Shown here one piece after another: positions 47,523 to 58,575 of a stretch of 64,000 nucleotides of DNA (position 1 is the first letter of the stretch; the number at the start of each line of letters is the position of its first letter). The notes under the pieces are model-generated. The model had not been told where the DNA came from and did not search any database. It was given only the letters and a program-made list of their open reading frames with translations. The translations under genes were made by a program, and so were the position numbers. The stretch is from Pilaira anomala (taxonomy: Eukaryota; Mucoromycota; Mucoromycetes; Mucorales; Mucoraceae): the NCBI GenBank assembly GCA_025716855.1, contig JAIXMQ010000059.1:1-64000 (forward strand), written 5' to 3'.

Positions 47523-47949
47523 TCTCTTTAAAATACAGTTATCCTTGTACTTACGTACTGAGGATTTCAGCATGAAAGACCGTCACATGGAAAATTTAAA
47601 ACGCGAGGCAGATTTTTATCAACTTCCAAATATGGCTGCACAAAGATCGATGAGGCAGCAAAGGCAAAAGAATGTATTTATGAATTTGTCAAAGAAGAAG
47701 AGCTCAAAAACTTTTCGGATATGAGTGTCGATAGTTCGACTATTCATAGTCCAATTTACAGAAGCCAACAAACAATTTGTAATTAGTATAAGTTATCATA
47801 CTAGAATTTACTACTGTCCTAAAAGAATTGATTCTCACAAGAAACCTAATGATTGCAGACAGGTGTGCAACATTGCCCGGACCTCTTCTCTCGAAGATTA
47901 TATTACAAAAGAAAATAACATGTATCTTGTTTCTATCCCAAAGTATTAA
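47523..47949 (+). pseudogene. Broken second copy of the KCTD-type BTB gene
   Basis: In the first part the frame YLRTEDFSMKDRHMENLK followed by READFYQLPNM aligns column for column with YMRTKSIHAPDPILSSLK and EEAKFYHLTEM of the gene at 28726. After a stop, the frame from 47725 has YYCPKRIDSHKKPNDCRQVC and ends ENNMYLVSIPKY, matching YKCPRNISTHTEPFRCGKSC and EERMYLVSRNK. The first half of the BTB domain is absent, and the two halves are in different frames. The shared Cys pattern supports a paralogue rather than chance. Confidence 0.7.
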
Positions 47950-50653
47950 AGATGAACTTTTATGAAATAATCTGCACACTTTAAAGTTGATAAATAAACA
48001 CACCAAATAAATAATAAGATAATTAAAAATAACATTTAGTGTGTTTTCAAGTAGGACATACACACGTATTTTTTTTTTAAAAAAAAAAGCCTCCTTCAGG
48101 CTCTCCTAAAGATACCTATAATGTAAAAATTTCGCATATTGTCAGTGTTACTACCAGTGTGCAGATATAGTGAAATAATGCGCTGGTAAAAGTAAAAGAC
48201 ATTAAAAGAATCAGTCCCATACCTTAATGTACATATCTAATACATATACTTATCAAATAACTATATATGTATATACATGTATATTATATAAGTGAGAAGC
48301 ACCAAGGATAGTTTTACAATTTACTTTCTCCTTGTTGCAGCTGTTTAAGTATATAGTAGACTTATACGCTCCTACGCAGATTATTAACCTCCTTCGTATA
48401 AGATTGCTACAAAGTTCTCTGATTTCTGTAAACATACAAAATATGATTTTAATTCTTACAAAAAGATGCTATATATTAAAACCTGTGTTTGAATCGATTA
48501 TTATAGTGTCCATCATCTTAAATCTTAAACACAAAATATCTTCTTTAGAAAACTGTAAGTATCTAGATATCTCCTTTTTATTTTACATGCCATCCTAATC
48601 GCTTAAAACTAGTATGGAGATTTCAATTTAATATGTCGAACGTAGAATACTGTTCAAGCAATATCACTTTTTTTTTTTCTCAAAAATAAAAACATGCGAT
48701 TCTATACTACACTTTGTCAATAAAAGAGTCAATAATATATCAAAATGATCTGATTGATTGTTTTTAAAAACTGACAAACTTTAAAAAGGAAAATGGTATG
48801 AGGTAAAGCTCTACACGTTTTAAAAATAAGTCAAGCCATAACATGTAGAAAGAGAATGGGTTTGTTTTATTTTTCAACCTGTTAATATTAAAAGTTATTC
48901 GGCGTGTCTTGTTGTCATTGCATTAATTACTAAGCGGAATATCCTTTTATACTGTTCCAATCTTAAGTGATTCTAGCGGATCGCCTGCTAGGTAAGCTTA
49001 TATATGATTCTCTAAGGTTTTTCCAGTGAAAAATAGTTTTAGGATTTGATCGTCCTCTTAGTTAGAATCAAATGAGTATTTCCTTTTACGAGATTGCCTT
49101 GAATTATTCGAATATCCAACCAATACTATCGCATAGGATGCTTGCGGTCTCCAACCATTTATAGTAACCTCATGCAGTTGAACTTTTTTTTTTACGTTTG
49201 GTGTCTTTTTTTATTTTTATTAACATACTTGGGCAGTCCAAATAATCCATATAATGACTTGGTACGTAAATAATTTAATTTTCACCCCTCTTCCAACAAC
49301 ACCACATTCGAATATAGAATTTTTTCCCACTTTTTTTTTTTTTTTTTTCATTTGTAACTAGTCAAATTGATGATTTGGTGCGACAGGTTTATGATATTAA
49401 TAAAAGTGAACCCAATTCTTGTTGACGAATATCCATTTGAGTTTGTTGATATCTCTACCACAATAGCTAGTTTACGACTAAATTCAAATTTCTTTTTGAG
49501 AGAGATTCAGCATCAATAGACCTTAGATTCTCAGGGCAGAATTAATTCTTCTTTTAGGGGATAATGTCTTTACTTGAAAGCACTTGATAAATTTCGGTTA
49601 GTAAATCAAATCCATGCGTGTTTGCTTTGTCCTTGCACATTTTAAGATACTTTGTAGTTATTACAGTAGCTTGTAAAAGCTACAAAAAAAATTGTTATTT
49701 TAATACTTGAATTTAAAAGAAAATAATGCTTACCTTTTTATATGATGTTAGCCATATCAGGAGTATAAATACGAGCAATGAAGAAGAAACTAGATGAATG
49801 AGAGGTTCTTTCTGTGTAACTAGATGCTTGAGTCAATCGACTGCATGTATTGATTATATATTGAGATCTATTGCTGAAGAGATAATGTGTTATGATATGT
49901 CTTACCATTTATTCCTTGATATGATTTCTTATCTGGATAATATATGTATAAGCCAAATGAGAACTCATGACAGTACATACTGGAAAGAAAGATTCATGTT
50001 TTAAAAGAAAAAAAAAACGATTAATAGTTTAACATGATCAGATTCTGTTTATGATTTATCAATGTGACGTGTGAAGAAAAAATAACATAATATGTAAGAC
50101 TCTCTTTATAAGGTTTAATAACTTGAAAACATCATGGTATTAGGCATGTGAATACTTCCATTCTTTTTTTTTTGTGTGTGTATTTGAAAAGGTTGGGATG
50201 ATATAACGTCATTTTATGTGTGTGCATATTACCTAATAAAGTGGGTACACACTTTTCGGTAATAGCTAAAAATAAAAAATAAATTTAAAATAAATTTAAT
50301 AAATTCATGCGTGTAATTTTTTTTTTTTTTTTTGAGACAGAAAGAGGAACAGATAAATAAGGCATAAAATGTCCCATGATAATCACGGATAGACCAAGTT
50401 TTTTCTTTTCAAGTAAATAAAAGAAGAAGAAAAAGTTTGCGAATGGGCATAAACAAAAAAAAAAAAAAGAGGGATAAATCCATCACTTATTTGACACAAC
50501 ATTTTATTTCCAATTAAATAAAACTTTGTAACGTTACGTTGTGAGATACTATATTCAATAGAGATGTCCTTCTTATTTTAAAAAAAAAACAAATTTCAAG
50601 GAATGATCTTTTTGGCATTAGGCCTATAATGCTTTGGCATGTGCAAAATGTAA
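47950..50653. other. 2.7 kb gene-poor interval
   Basis: Short frames (48332-48598 plus, 49798-50004 plus) have no domain and are not called. A T9A10 palindrome lies at 48069-48088. Confidence 0.5.
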
Positions 50654-50812
50654 TTATACAACATGAATCTGGACTCTCTCTCTAGTAAATGCCCGAGCAA
50701 AAGGATTATCCGTGTCCAAGAGACCTAATAGACCGTATCGTCTTTTTTCTTTTTCTTTGTCTCGGTCTTCCTTCCCAGGAAATGTCACGTTTTTTTTTTT
50801 ATGTTCGAACAT
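50654..50812 (-). CDS. Short coding exon or small protein, 52 aa
   Basis: ATG at 50812 opens MFEHKKKNVTFPGKEDRDK, continues KRRYGLLGLLDTDNPFARAF and ends RERVQIHVV. Amphipathic and mixed composition stands out from the surrounding AT-rich DNA. An upstream exon (about 50955-50896, TTIKIIKLTDTVVIK) ends at a GT and joins in phase 0 to TTCTAG|TTTATG at 50815, so this may be the last exon of a longer gene. Family not recognised. Confidence 0.4.
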   Translation of the reverse strand: MFEHKKKNVTFPGKEDRDKEKEKRRYGLLGLLDTDNPFARAFTRERVQIHVV

Positions 50813-50815
50813 AAA

Positions 50816-51586
50816 CTAGAAGATGTCCATGTATAGTTCAATTAATTATAAAACATGAAGCGTATTATAAGGGTATAATTAAGACGCGCAATTACCTTTA
50901 TTACAACAGTGTCTGTCAATTTGATTATCTTGATGGTGGTACAAACAAAAAAGTAATAAATAAACTATAAATAAACCAATTGCAAGTCAATTATAATAAT
51001 CAAATTTCACTGTTACACTTAATACAAGATGTATTTAAGTTTTATACATGAAAAAAAGAGTGAAGAGAATAATTTATTTTAGACCAAAAAAAAAAAAAAA
51101 AAAAAAAAAAAAAGATCGGCAGAATACAAATGATTTTCTCTTGTAATGTAAGGGTAAAAATAGAAATGATTTATAAGCGAAAAGGGAAATAAAGAAATAA
51201 CTGTAAATTATAATTATTTGTACCAGGGGCAAGTTACACAATAGACTTGAATAAAAAAAAAAAAAAAAATGGAAACAGATATTTATTTTAGAACTTACTG
51301 TAATTATATATATATGTATATAAATATAAAAAGAGGGAGGTAAAAACATAACGTATTTTCAACACTTTCTTTTTATTTTAATCAGCAAAAGAACGACAAA
51401 AATATTATAAAATATATAAAACTCGGCGGAGCTATTGGTAATTACTTTTTTTTTATAACAAAAACGTGGCTTTACTATTTGATTAACGTCCCGAGCAACA
51501 AATAAATAAAATAAATTTCTGCAAAAAAAAAAAAATAAAAAACCGTTTTTTATTTATTCTTTGTATATATATTTTTTAAAAAAATA
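50816..51586. other. Upstream region of the phosphatase gene
   Basis: AT-rich with 10-25 nt A runs (51086-51113, 51255-51270). Apart from the possible exon noted above no gene is seen. Confidence 0.5.
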
Positions 51587-51734
51587 ATGATATTTGATCG
51601 TTATAGAAGTAAATCGAAAACAAGGCCTGATGAAGAAAAAACGTCTTCTTCTTCAACCACCAAAAAAACCAGTCTAGCAAATACTTTATTTCGTAAATTT
51701 CCAATTCATTTATCATCATCAAAAAAGAAACTTT

Positions 51735-51772
<38 letters not shown>

Positions 51773-53858
51773 ACAATCATTGATCATCCCAGAATTTCTC
51801 TTTCTTTACCAAATATTTTTATCGATACTACTGCTATTAATAAACCAAAACCATCACCATCATCATCACCACCGGTACCAACACCCACCGTACCATTAAT
51901 TAAACAAAGAAAACGACATTCTGCCGAACAACGTCGTACGCCTCGAAGAACGCATCATTTAAAAGAAGACGTCACTCGACATTCTTTTACATTTGGTCAT
52001 TTAACTTTACCAACTAACAAAAAGACTTTAACACCTGACGAATTAACATTTAGTTCTGAACAATTAGAAAAATTAACAAGACTTGTTAACTTACCTGATA
52101 ATACAGAACATTTATTGTCTCAGTTAGGTACTCAACCCACTCATCCCGTACCTCATCGGTCCATGAGTCATCAACAATTAACTCTAAATACACCCGTCAG
52201 TAACAATAATATACTTTTATTCAGACAAAACTTGAATCGAGCTCATTCCGAATCGCATGCGAAAAATATTAAATTACAAGACTCTATTGAACCCGAAGAA
52301 TTAGTTGAGATATTAGAATTACAAGAGCAAAATGTGATTTTAATTGATGTTCGAAACTTGATGGAATATCAAAAGAATCGAATCCGTGGTTCAATTAATG
52401 TGAATTTACCTTCTTTATTAATTAAACGATATCAGCGTGGTACTGTATCAAATTTTAATTTAGAGAATTTTATTACAACCATTGAAGGTAGAGAATTATA
52501 TCAATTAGCAAACGTATCAACCATTAAAAAGCCCTTAACAACAATCACCACAACCATTTTGGAACAAAAGGCTGCTGAAGCAGAATTAAAAAAGAAACAA
52601 AAATCAAAAGTTTGGGTTGTGTATGATGATGACATGTTACAACAAGATCAAACCTCACAAGCTTGGACTTTATTAAATGTATTAAATCGTGTTGGAGGTG
52701 GAAAAATGTATTATTTAAATGGTGGATTTAATGCGTTTCACCAACAATTTAAAGATTGGACAGAATCATCCCCTTCATCTAATTCTACTTCATTACCTTC
52801 ACCTTCTTTATCTACTACAACTACATGTAATAATAATTCTTCCATTTTAAATAATATACCAAGACGATCTATTAGTTATACCATTGGTGATTCCAAAAAT
52901 GATCTCTCTAAACGAACAAGTTTATTCAGTCTAGATACACAAGCAGCTCGAGTGAATAATGCCAACGCGCTGGCGCGTAGAGCAAACCGAAGATCTCAGC
53001 AAACTGTGAATCCTACTCATTCAACCTCTTCTACTATCTCAACCATTCAATTACCACCCATCACATCAAAAAATCTTCTCCATACTTCGTCTTCTTCTTC
53101 TTCTTCTTCGTCTTCTGTACTTTTTCCACCTTCCTTTTCAAATCAATTAATTCGTGTGACTGAGGATGAAGATGAATTATCTGGTATGCTCACGGCTGAC
53201 ACAAGTCCTCGTACTGAATCTGATTTTGGGTTCGTGATCTCTGAAATCATACCTGGTTTCTTATTTGTCGGTCCTGAAATTGAAAATAAAGATCATGCAG
53301 ATCAGTTAAATGCGAGATCCATTCGACGTGTATTAAATATGGCGGAAGAATGCCAAGATGAAGGTTTGGATAAAGAAAGTTTTATTTATCATAAAATATC
53401 CGCTCGAGATACCTTGGAAATGAAGAATATTGAACTCGTCATGATGGAAGGTGTTCATTTTATTGGTAAAGAGAAGTAAAATATGTACTGTATTCTGTAT
53501 GTGTGTATACTAAAAAAAAAAAAAAAATCTATACTTTATAGAGGAAGCAAAGAAAAATCATGAACCGATTTACGTTCATTGTAAAGCAGGTAAATCACGG
53601 TCCATTACAGCCATTTTAGCTTACTTGGTGACATCTGAACGTTGGACTTTAAAACGTGCCTATCGACATGTGATCAAAGCAAGACCCAATATGTCTCCTA
53701 ATATCGGTTTTGTATCGGAATTGATGAAGATGGAAGGTCGTGTGCATGGTAGAGTGAGTAGTTTCTTGGAAACGGATTGGCAGTCTACTTCTTTACCTTC
53801 TCCAGAGTATGCAAATGAATTATTCCAATTAGAATATGCCTGGAAGCAACAAAGCTAA
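51587..53858 (+). CDS. MAPK-phosphatase-like dual-specificity phosphatase, 731 aa
   Basis: Exons 51587-53465 and 53542-53858 join in phase 1. The N-terminus is basic and Ser-rich with a Gln run. A rhodanese/CH2 domain spans about residues 230-390 (ILIDVRNLMEYQKNRIRGSI; YYLNGGFNAF), but the position of the catalytic Cys reads WVVYDDDM, so it is probably a non-catalytic docking domain. The phosphatase domain starts near residue 550 (SEIIPGFLFVGPEIE), and the intron falls just before the P-loop VHCKAGKSRS (Cys about 638), intact in HCxxGxxRS. The layout is that of MAP-kinase phosphatases such as yeast Msg5, which dephosphorylate both Thr and Tyr of MAPKs. A transposon end begins 20 bp after the stop. 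Confidence 0.9.
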
Positions 53859-53878
53859 AAATAAAAAATTGTTATATA

Positions 53879-53902
53879 CTGTATTTTCACGGGTTATTGG
53901 GA
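53879..53902. repeat. Left terminal inverted repeat
   Basis: 24 bp, perfect complement of 55791-55814; preceded by TA at 53877-53878. Confidence 0.9.
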
Positions 53903-54579
53903 AAAAGTGATTAGATTTTGGGGAAATTTAAACGCAGTTATTGACAAAAAAAAAATGACTGGTATTTTTGGGAAAAGTTTTAGTATTATTTTTGGAAATT
54001 TTATTTTATTAATTAAATTGAGAAAGTTTGATTATTTATCAAAGTTTTTCTTCCGTAGCTAAACAGCGTTCAAAAAATGAGACAGAATGTCTAATCCAAC
54101 CTTGGCATGCCTTTAAAATTCTTGGAGTCAATTTATCTCCTCTGTCAAAGGCTTCTCTCTTCACGCCAATAACTGGTGTAAGTATGAAATGTTGTGACTT
54201 AAAACTTGCCACTGAGAAATCACCAAGATTTAAACTTAAAAAAGATGTATTTTATTATAAATATGGTCCAACTAGAATTGAGTCAGCTTAAAAGATACAT
54301 AGAAAAATAGATAATAAATTTACCACTAAAGGTTGGGCACCAATACGTAAAATAATAGTAAAAATAGAAAAGCCTACAAATGAGAAAGATAGTAAAAGGA
54401 TACTCCCTCTTAATATCTTAAAGGGAAAAGTGTACCAAGAGTAACGAAAACAGGTAGTCACGTATCAGTACTAGACAACAATTCGCAGTAGCTGATTTAT
54501 TTATATTGATTTAAAAAAACAAAACTCTTTTCTTTCTTTTCTTTATAAGTAGCCAAAGAAGATTTCGATATAAATTAAA

Positions 54580-55690
54580 ATGTTATCTCCTTGTAAGGGA
54601 GAAAGTCATAAAGAAGAAGCTCAGAATGTAAATGTTATACAATCGCGGTTTTATTTTTGTATTTAACGTTTTTTTTTTTTTAGCATAAAGAACTTCAAAT
54701 TATCACTGTAAAATCTTCTGTCAAAGGAATAGGATGGAAAGACGAGTATGTTGATACGCTCAAGAAGTTAGTATACGATGTAAATAGCATTATTACACAT
54801 ACCTTTTCTTTGATAAAGTATATCTTTGTTCATGAATTGAACACGAATGAAAACTTTGAACTTGAAGAATTTGCTACGCAGGGCTTCTATAGAGAAGTTT
54901 TTCTATCGCTTCTAGATTACAAACGTCAGGATGGTAGTACAGGTGGTAAATCAAAATTGTCTGAAACAGTTAACAAGTCCAGAAGAATTATCGAAAAGCA
55001 TTTCGAATCTTATAAATAAGAATGCTCATCATATGTACCAATCAAGCTTCCTAATGCTCAACAAATTGCTACTTACGAATCTATAAAAATTGAAACTGCC
55101 TTTGACAACAATCTTATACCGCAATTTGGTAATCAGTTAAGAAGATTTATTAATAATGTACTTCAAAAAAAAAAGAGCGTATATCTCAGCTGAAAACTGA
55201 TTTAACGAATAAACACTAAATTTCATGAACCGATTCGAGGTAAAGGAACTAGAAGAATGTTGAAAAAAGAGGGGTTTCAGGTGTACCTCCTTAACGAATA
55301 CAAGACTTCTAGTGTTTGCCCCACTTGTACTAGCTCATCGGTAGAGACTTTTAAAAAAATGCAAGAACCCCAGACTGTACCAACGGAGCAAAAACTCTAT
55401 AGTTAACTGCCACGGACTCTTAAGGTAGGTCTTTTTTTAAACATCATATTTATAGACTTTTTATACAAGCTCTAAACTTTTATTTTCAGATGCACAAATC
55501 AACAATGTTTAGAGTCAGTGAGCAATAATAATGGTAATAACTTCCGAGTCTGGAACAGGGATTTGGCTGCGGTTTTAAACTTTGTGACAATTGTAAAGCA
55601 GTTAAGAAAAACTATGACCTGTCCTGATGTCTTTAAGAGAAAAAACTTTGAAGACAGTTCTGCCAAAAAAAAAAAAAAGATTCGTTTACA
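54580..55690 (+). pseudogene. Fanzor (TnpB-like RNA-guided nuclease) pseudogene
   Basis: ATG at 54580 opens MLSPCKGESHKEEAQN; a GT-AG intron (54628-54683) leads to HKELQIITVKSSVKGIGWKD, then about 110 more codons to an in-frame TAA at 55017-55019, with coding texture beyond it. The C-terminal half is diagnostic: GKGTRRMLKKEGFQVYLLNE, YKTSSVCPTC, then NPRLYQR, HGLL, CTNQQC, and VWNRDLAAVLNF. These are the RuvC-II Glu (NExxTS), the CxxC/CxxxxC zinc ribbon and the RuvC-III Asp (WNRD) of Fanzor/TnpB. Damage: the stop, a one-base gain in an A7 run at about 55357, and no room for the RuvC-I segment between about 55165 and 55235. A second intron at about 55424-55489 fits GT-AG. Confidence 0.8.
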
Positions 55691-55790
55691 GTAATTTTCC
55701 TTCCGAGTTAACGCTCAGGATACCAAAAATAATAGCTAATATTTTCCAAAAAAAATTCACTCAATTCATTCCAAAAATTCACTTAATTCA

Positions 55791-55814
55791 TCCCAATAAC
55801 CCGTGAAAATACAG
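55791..55814. repeat. Right terminal inverted repeat
   Basis: 24 bp, perfect complement of 53879-53902; followed by TA at 55815-55816. Confidence 0.9.
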
Positions 55815-56236
55815 TAAATACTATTTGAACAAAAGGAACAAATATGATAGCGGGACCAGAAAAAAAAATATGTTTTTCATGCTAAACATGTTAATTGTCT
55901 TCAGTGTATAAAGCATTAAGTCACGAAACGCGTGCTTTTTTTCATATTATTTGAAACGCGATTAAATTAAGAAAAACATTATTTTAGCACGACCTGACGT
56001 AAATGATTTGAATTATTATAATATTTTGTATGTACTTTTTTTTTTTTTTTATTGGCACGTCTACAAGATCGACCTGGTTTCACGCGACCTTCTCTTTTTC
56101 CTCATCCTTTCCCTCTCTCTCTCTCTCTCTCTTTTATAAAAAAAAAATACATTATATACAAAAATTGTAGCTAAATAGAAACAAAACAAAAAAAAGTATG
56201 TGGTTGTATGTTTTTTTGCATGTGTGGTATGTGCAT
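55815..56236. other. Spacer between element and 4EHP gene
   Basis: AT-rich, with a CT microsatellite near 56110-56130. No gene. Confidence 0.6.
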
Positions 56237-56999
56237 TTATCGGAATACGTCAGTATTACGGAAACTGGAGTTATCTCTAAGCGCGTCATTATGTGTTTTG
56301 TATTCCATTGTTGTCTCTGAAGGTAAATTCAAGTGTTTCTTTATTGTGTCCCTATATAAAAAATTAGTGTGTTAAGATTTATAGTGAGAAAACCTCTTCC
56401 CTTTCTATACTTAGTTTACCTGATCTTAAGGTTGATTTTACCGTTAGAAGAAGTCTTGTTCCAAACCGAAATAATGTCTTCAGAGCCACGAATAGATAAA
56501 ACTGCACCACAAATCTCGTCATTGACATCAAATTGATCTCCAATAATAGCCAATACTAAAGATTCCCAATATCTACTTGCTAATCCTTTTTTAACTCGAA
56601 CAATCCACTTTCCTCCATTAATATTTACTTGGTCCTATATATTATATATATATATATAAGTATAACACTTCTTTCTTGTTCTTTCATCTTTCTTTACCTC
56701 CCAAACAGGTCTCACACCTTGTTTAAATAAATGGTAATCACTAATATTAGGTAAGTCGCTCGGACGACGAAGATGGCTATAGACAGCCCAAAATTCTTCT
56801 ACCTAAATATATATATATATTTTTTTTAGTACGTTATAAATCAAAGGAGGAGGGGGGGTACCCTTACCGTTTTAAAAGTAGCGATTTTCTTCATGGCAGC
56901 TTCATAATTTGTAATTTTCTCACCTGGAGATCTATGCATAAACCAAAATACCCAACCATAACGAAGCGCATGACATGATTGAGGTTCCATTTGGTTCAT
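56237..56999 (-). CDS. Cap-binding eIF4E, class II (4EHP/eIF4E2-like)
   Basis: Exons (high to low) 56999-56868, 56802-56698, 56634-56420 and 56351-56237; 567 nt, 188 residues. It matches animal 4EHP more than canonical eIF4E: VFWFMHRSPGEK, VEEFWAVYSHLRRPSDLP, SDYHLFKQGVRPVWE, GGKWIVRVKKGLASRYWE, CGAVLSIRGSEDIISVWNK and MEYKTHNDALRD. As in class II, the first cap-stacking Trp is replaced by an aromatic residue (YGWVFWF region) while the second, VWED-type Trp, is kept. Class II proteins bind the cap but usually not eIF4G, repressing selected mRNAs. An ATAG just before the start could be a 5' UTR splice acceptor. Confidence 0.92.
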
Positions 57000-57468
57000 T
57001 TTTTCTATGTATAATATGTATTAAAAAAAAAAAAAGTTGAGAATAAATAAATAAAAATAAAAAAAAGTTTTTGGACTTAAAAAAAAAAAAAAAAAAAAAA
57101 AGTAGGAGAGGTCACAAAAATTGGACTGAAAAAGTCTCAGTCAAGGACAAAAAAAGAAATGTATGTTTTATGTACTATTGTCTTTGTTTCTATTTCTACT
57201 TTTTCTTTTTTTACAAAATTAAAAACGTACAATATTATCGACCAATAGTTTTTTTGTCTCACTCTTTATTATTGAGAATACTTAGTTAAGAAAGTAACTA
57301 TGGTGTTTTTAAAAGTGTTTATTATAAAATAAATTGTGTGCTTTGTTAATTAGGTTTTGGTAAAATAAATATATAAAAAAGGCAACTAGTTACATGGAGA
57401 TAGTCTGCTCGCCTCGAACATCTTTTAGGAATAGTTAACTGTTGTAAATGTAACAAATGGATGGAATT
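57000..57468. other. Spacer
   Basis: AT-rich with A runs; the frame 57071-57289 is low complexity and not called. Confidence 0.6.
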
Positions 57469-57843
57469 TTAATCCCAAACACAAGATAAGATACAGTCTT
57501 CATCTTTTAATTTCAGTATCTTTTCTTCTATTTTAGTAATATCCTTTTTCAAATGATTGATTTGAAGGCTTAGATCATCGTAAGCAGTGAGTAATTCCTT
57601 TTCCATATCATTTAATCGGGCATTGTTTCGAAACTGTTCGATGCTATCCTTGTTGGTGGTATAAGTGAGCCTTAGACTGTTTAAGATGACAGTAATGGTA
57701 GCTAGTGAATCGTAAGAATAATCTAACTCGGATACCAAATCGTCATATGGACTGACACCTACTGTTGTCTTTTTCGTTGTTGGATTTAATTTTGGTTTCT
57801 TAAATGATTTTTTATATTGATACTTTTTGGTTATTACAGGCAT
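57469..57843 (-). CDS. Small basic coiled-coil protein, 124 aa
   Basis: I use the ATG at 57843 (MPVITKKYQYKKSFKKPKLN) rather than the longer frame from 57900, which begins with a Phe-rich translation of an A tract. A basic N-terminal tail of about 25 residues is followed by YDDLVSELDYSYDSLATITV and a heptad-like C-terminal coiled coil (LSLQINHLKKDITKIEEKIL). It could be a subunit of a larger assembly, but I do not recognise a family. Confidence 0.6.
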   Translation of the reverse strand: MPVITKKYQYKKSFKKPKLNPTTKKTTVGVSPYDDLVSELDYSYDSLATITVILNSLRLTYTTNKDSIEQFRNNARLNDMEKELLTAYDDLSLQINHLKKDITKIEEKILKLKDEDCILSCVWD

Positions 57844-58128
57844 ATTTATTTTTAAATAGAAAGAAAGAAGGAAAGGCGTAAAAAAAAAAACCTCAAACAA
57901 AAAAAAACAACAGATTTGCTTATTTTACGTACAACGTACTTGATTAGGTTTAGTATTTATCGTTTTATGTTCTTGTGTTACGGATCGAAAAAGTGCAAGC
58001 ATAAACTATAAAAAAATGGACGAAAATTATCGTCATCATCACTAAACCGAAAAAAAAAAAGAGAATAGAAAAGAATAAAATGATTTATTAAAAAAAAAGA
58101 GTTTATCTTTTTAAAATGATTTTTTCAT

Positions 58129-58575
58129 TTACTGATTATCCCAAACAAGTCCATATAACTTCTCAAATCCAGCTCTGTCAAGAATACAATCTTGTTCGTC
58201 TTTTAAATATTGTAACAAATAGTTGATTCTTTCTAATGCAAATATCTCAACTTCACCAGCAGTTTTAAAATCAGGATAATTACGTATTAGCTTGTTTGAG
58301 TTAATCATGACACTGACAGCAAGTTGTAATTTATCCAACTGAAGTTTCCATTCGTTATGACCTTCACATAAGAAGGTTGTTTCGGCTGGAAATTGTTCGT
58401 TTTTATTTGCAGGTACCAACCTCTCTGGAAGCTTGGGCGCGTGTGTTTCAGACATCTTGGCGGGTGTTTCGATGATGTAACGACGGAGGTCGTGCAGGTA
58501 GGTTGTAAGGTCCCTGACTGAGATCCAGAAATAAGGATGGATAAGGGAAGCTTTTTCGTCCCAGTTAGTATACAT
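58129..58575 (-). CDS. Unrecognised helical protein, 148 aa
   Basis: First ATG at 58575 (MYTNWDEKASLIHPYFWISV). Largely helical: VRDLTTYLHDLRRYIIETP, EWKLQLDKLQLAVSVMINSN, EIFALERINYLLQYLKDEQD, ending KLYGLVWDNQ. An AG followed by an open frame upstream (CAG at about 58597) could be a splice acceptor, so an N-terminal exon is possible. Both this gene and the coiled-coil gene downstream are on the minus strand, 285 bp apart. Family not known. Confidence 0.6.
   Translation of the reverse strand: MYTNWDEKASLIHPYFWISVRDLTTYLHDLRRYIIETPAKMSETHAPKLPERLVPANKNEQFPAETTFLCEGHNEWKLQLDKLQLAVSVMINSNKLIRNYPDFKTAGEVEIFALERINYLLQYLKDEQDCILDRAGFEKLYGLVWDNQ

Larger units (their letters stand above)
53879..55814. 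mobile_element. 1.94-kb TIR DNA element carrying a Fanzor-like gene
   Basis: The left end CTGTATTTTCACGGGTTATT recurs inverted at the right end, a perfect 24-bp terminal inverted repeat (53879-53902 and 55791-55814). TA lies immediately outside each end, consistent with a TA target-site duplication. Inside is the broken Fanzor-like gene, an unassigned frame at 54028-54291, and next to the right end two copies of a 20-bp or so AATTCACT(C/T)AATTCATTCC motif. No DDE transposase is seen, so mobility would have depended on an enzyme from elsewhere. Fanzor genes have been reported inside several eukaryotic DNA transposon types. Confidence 0.8.
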
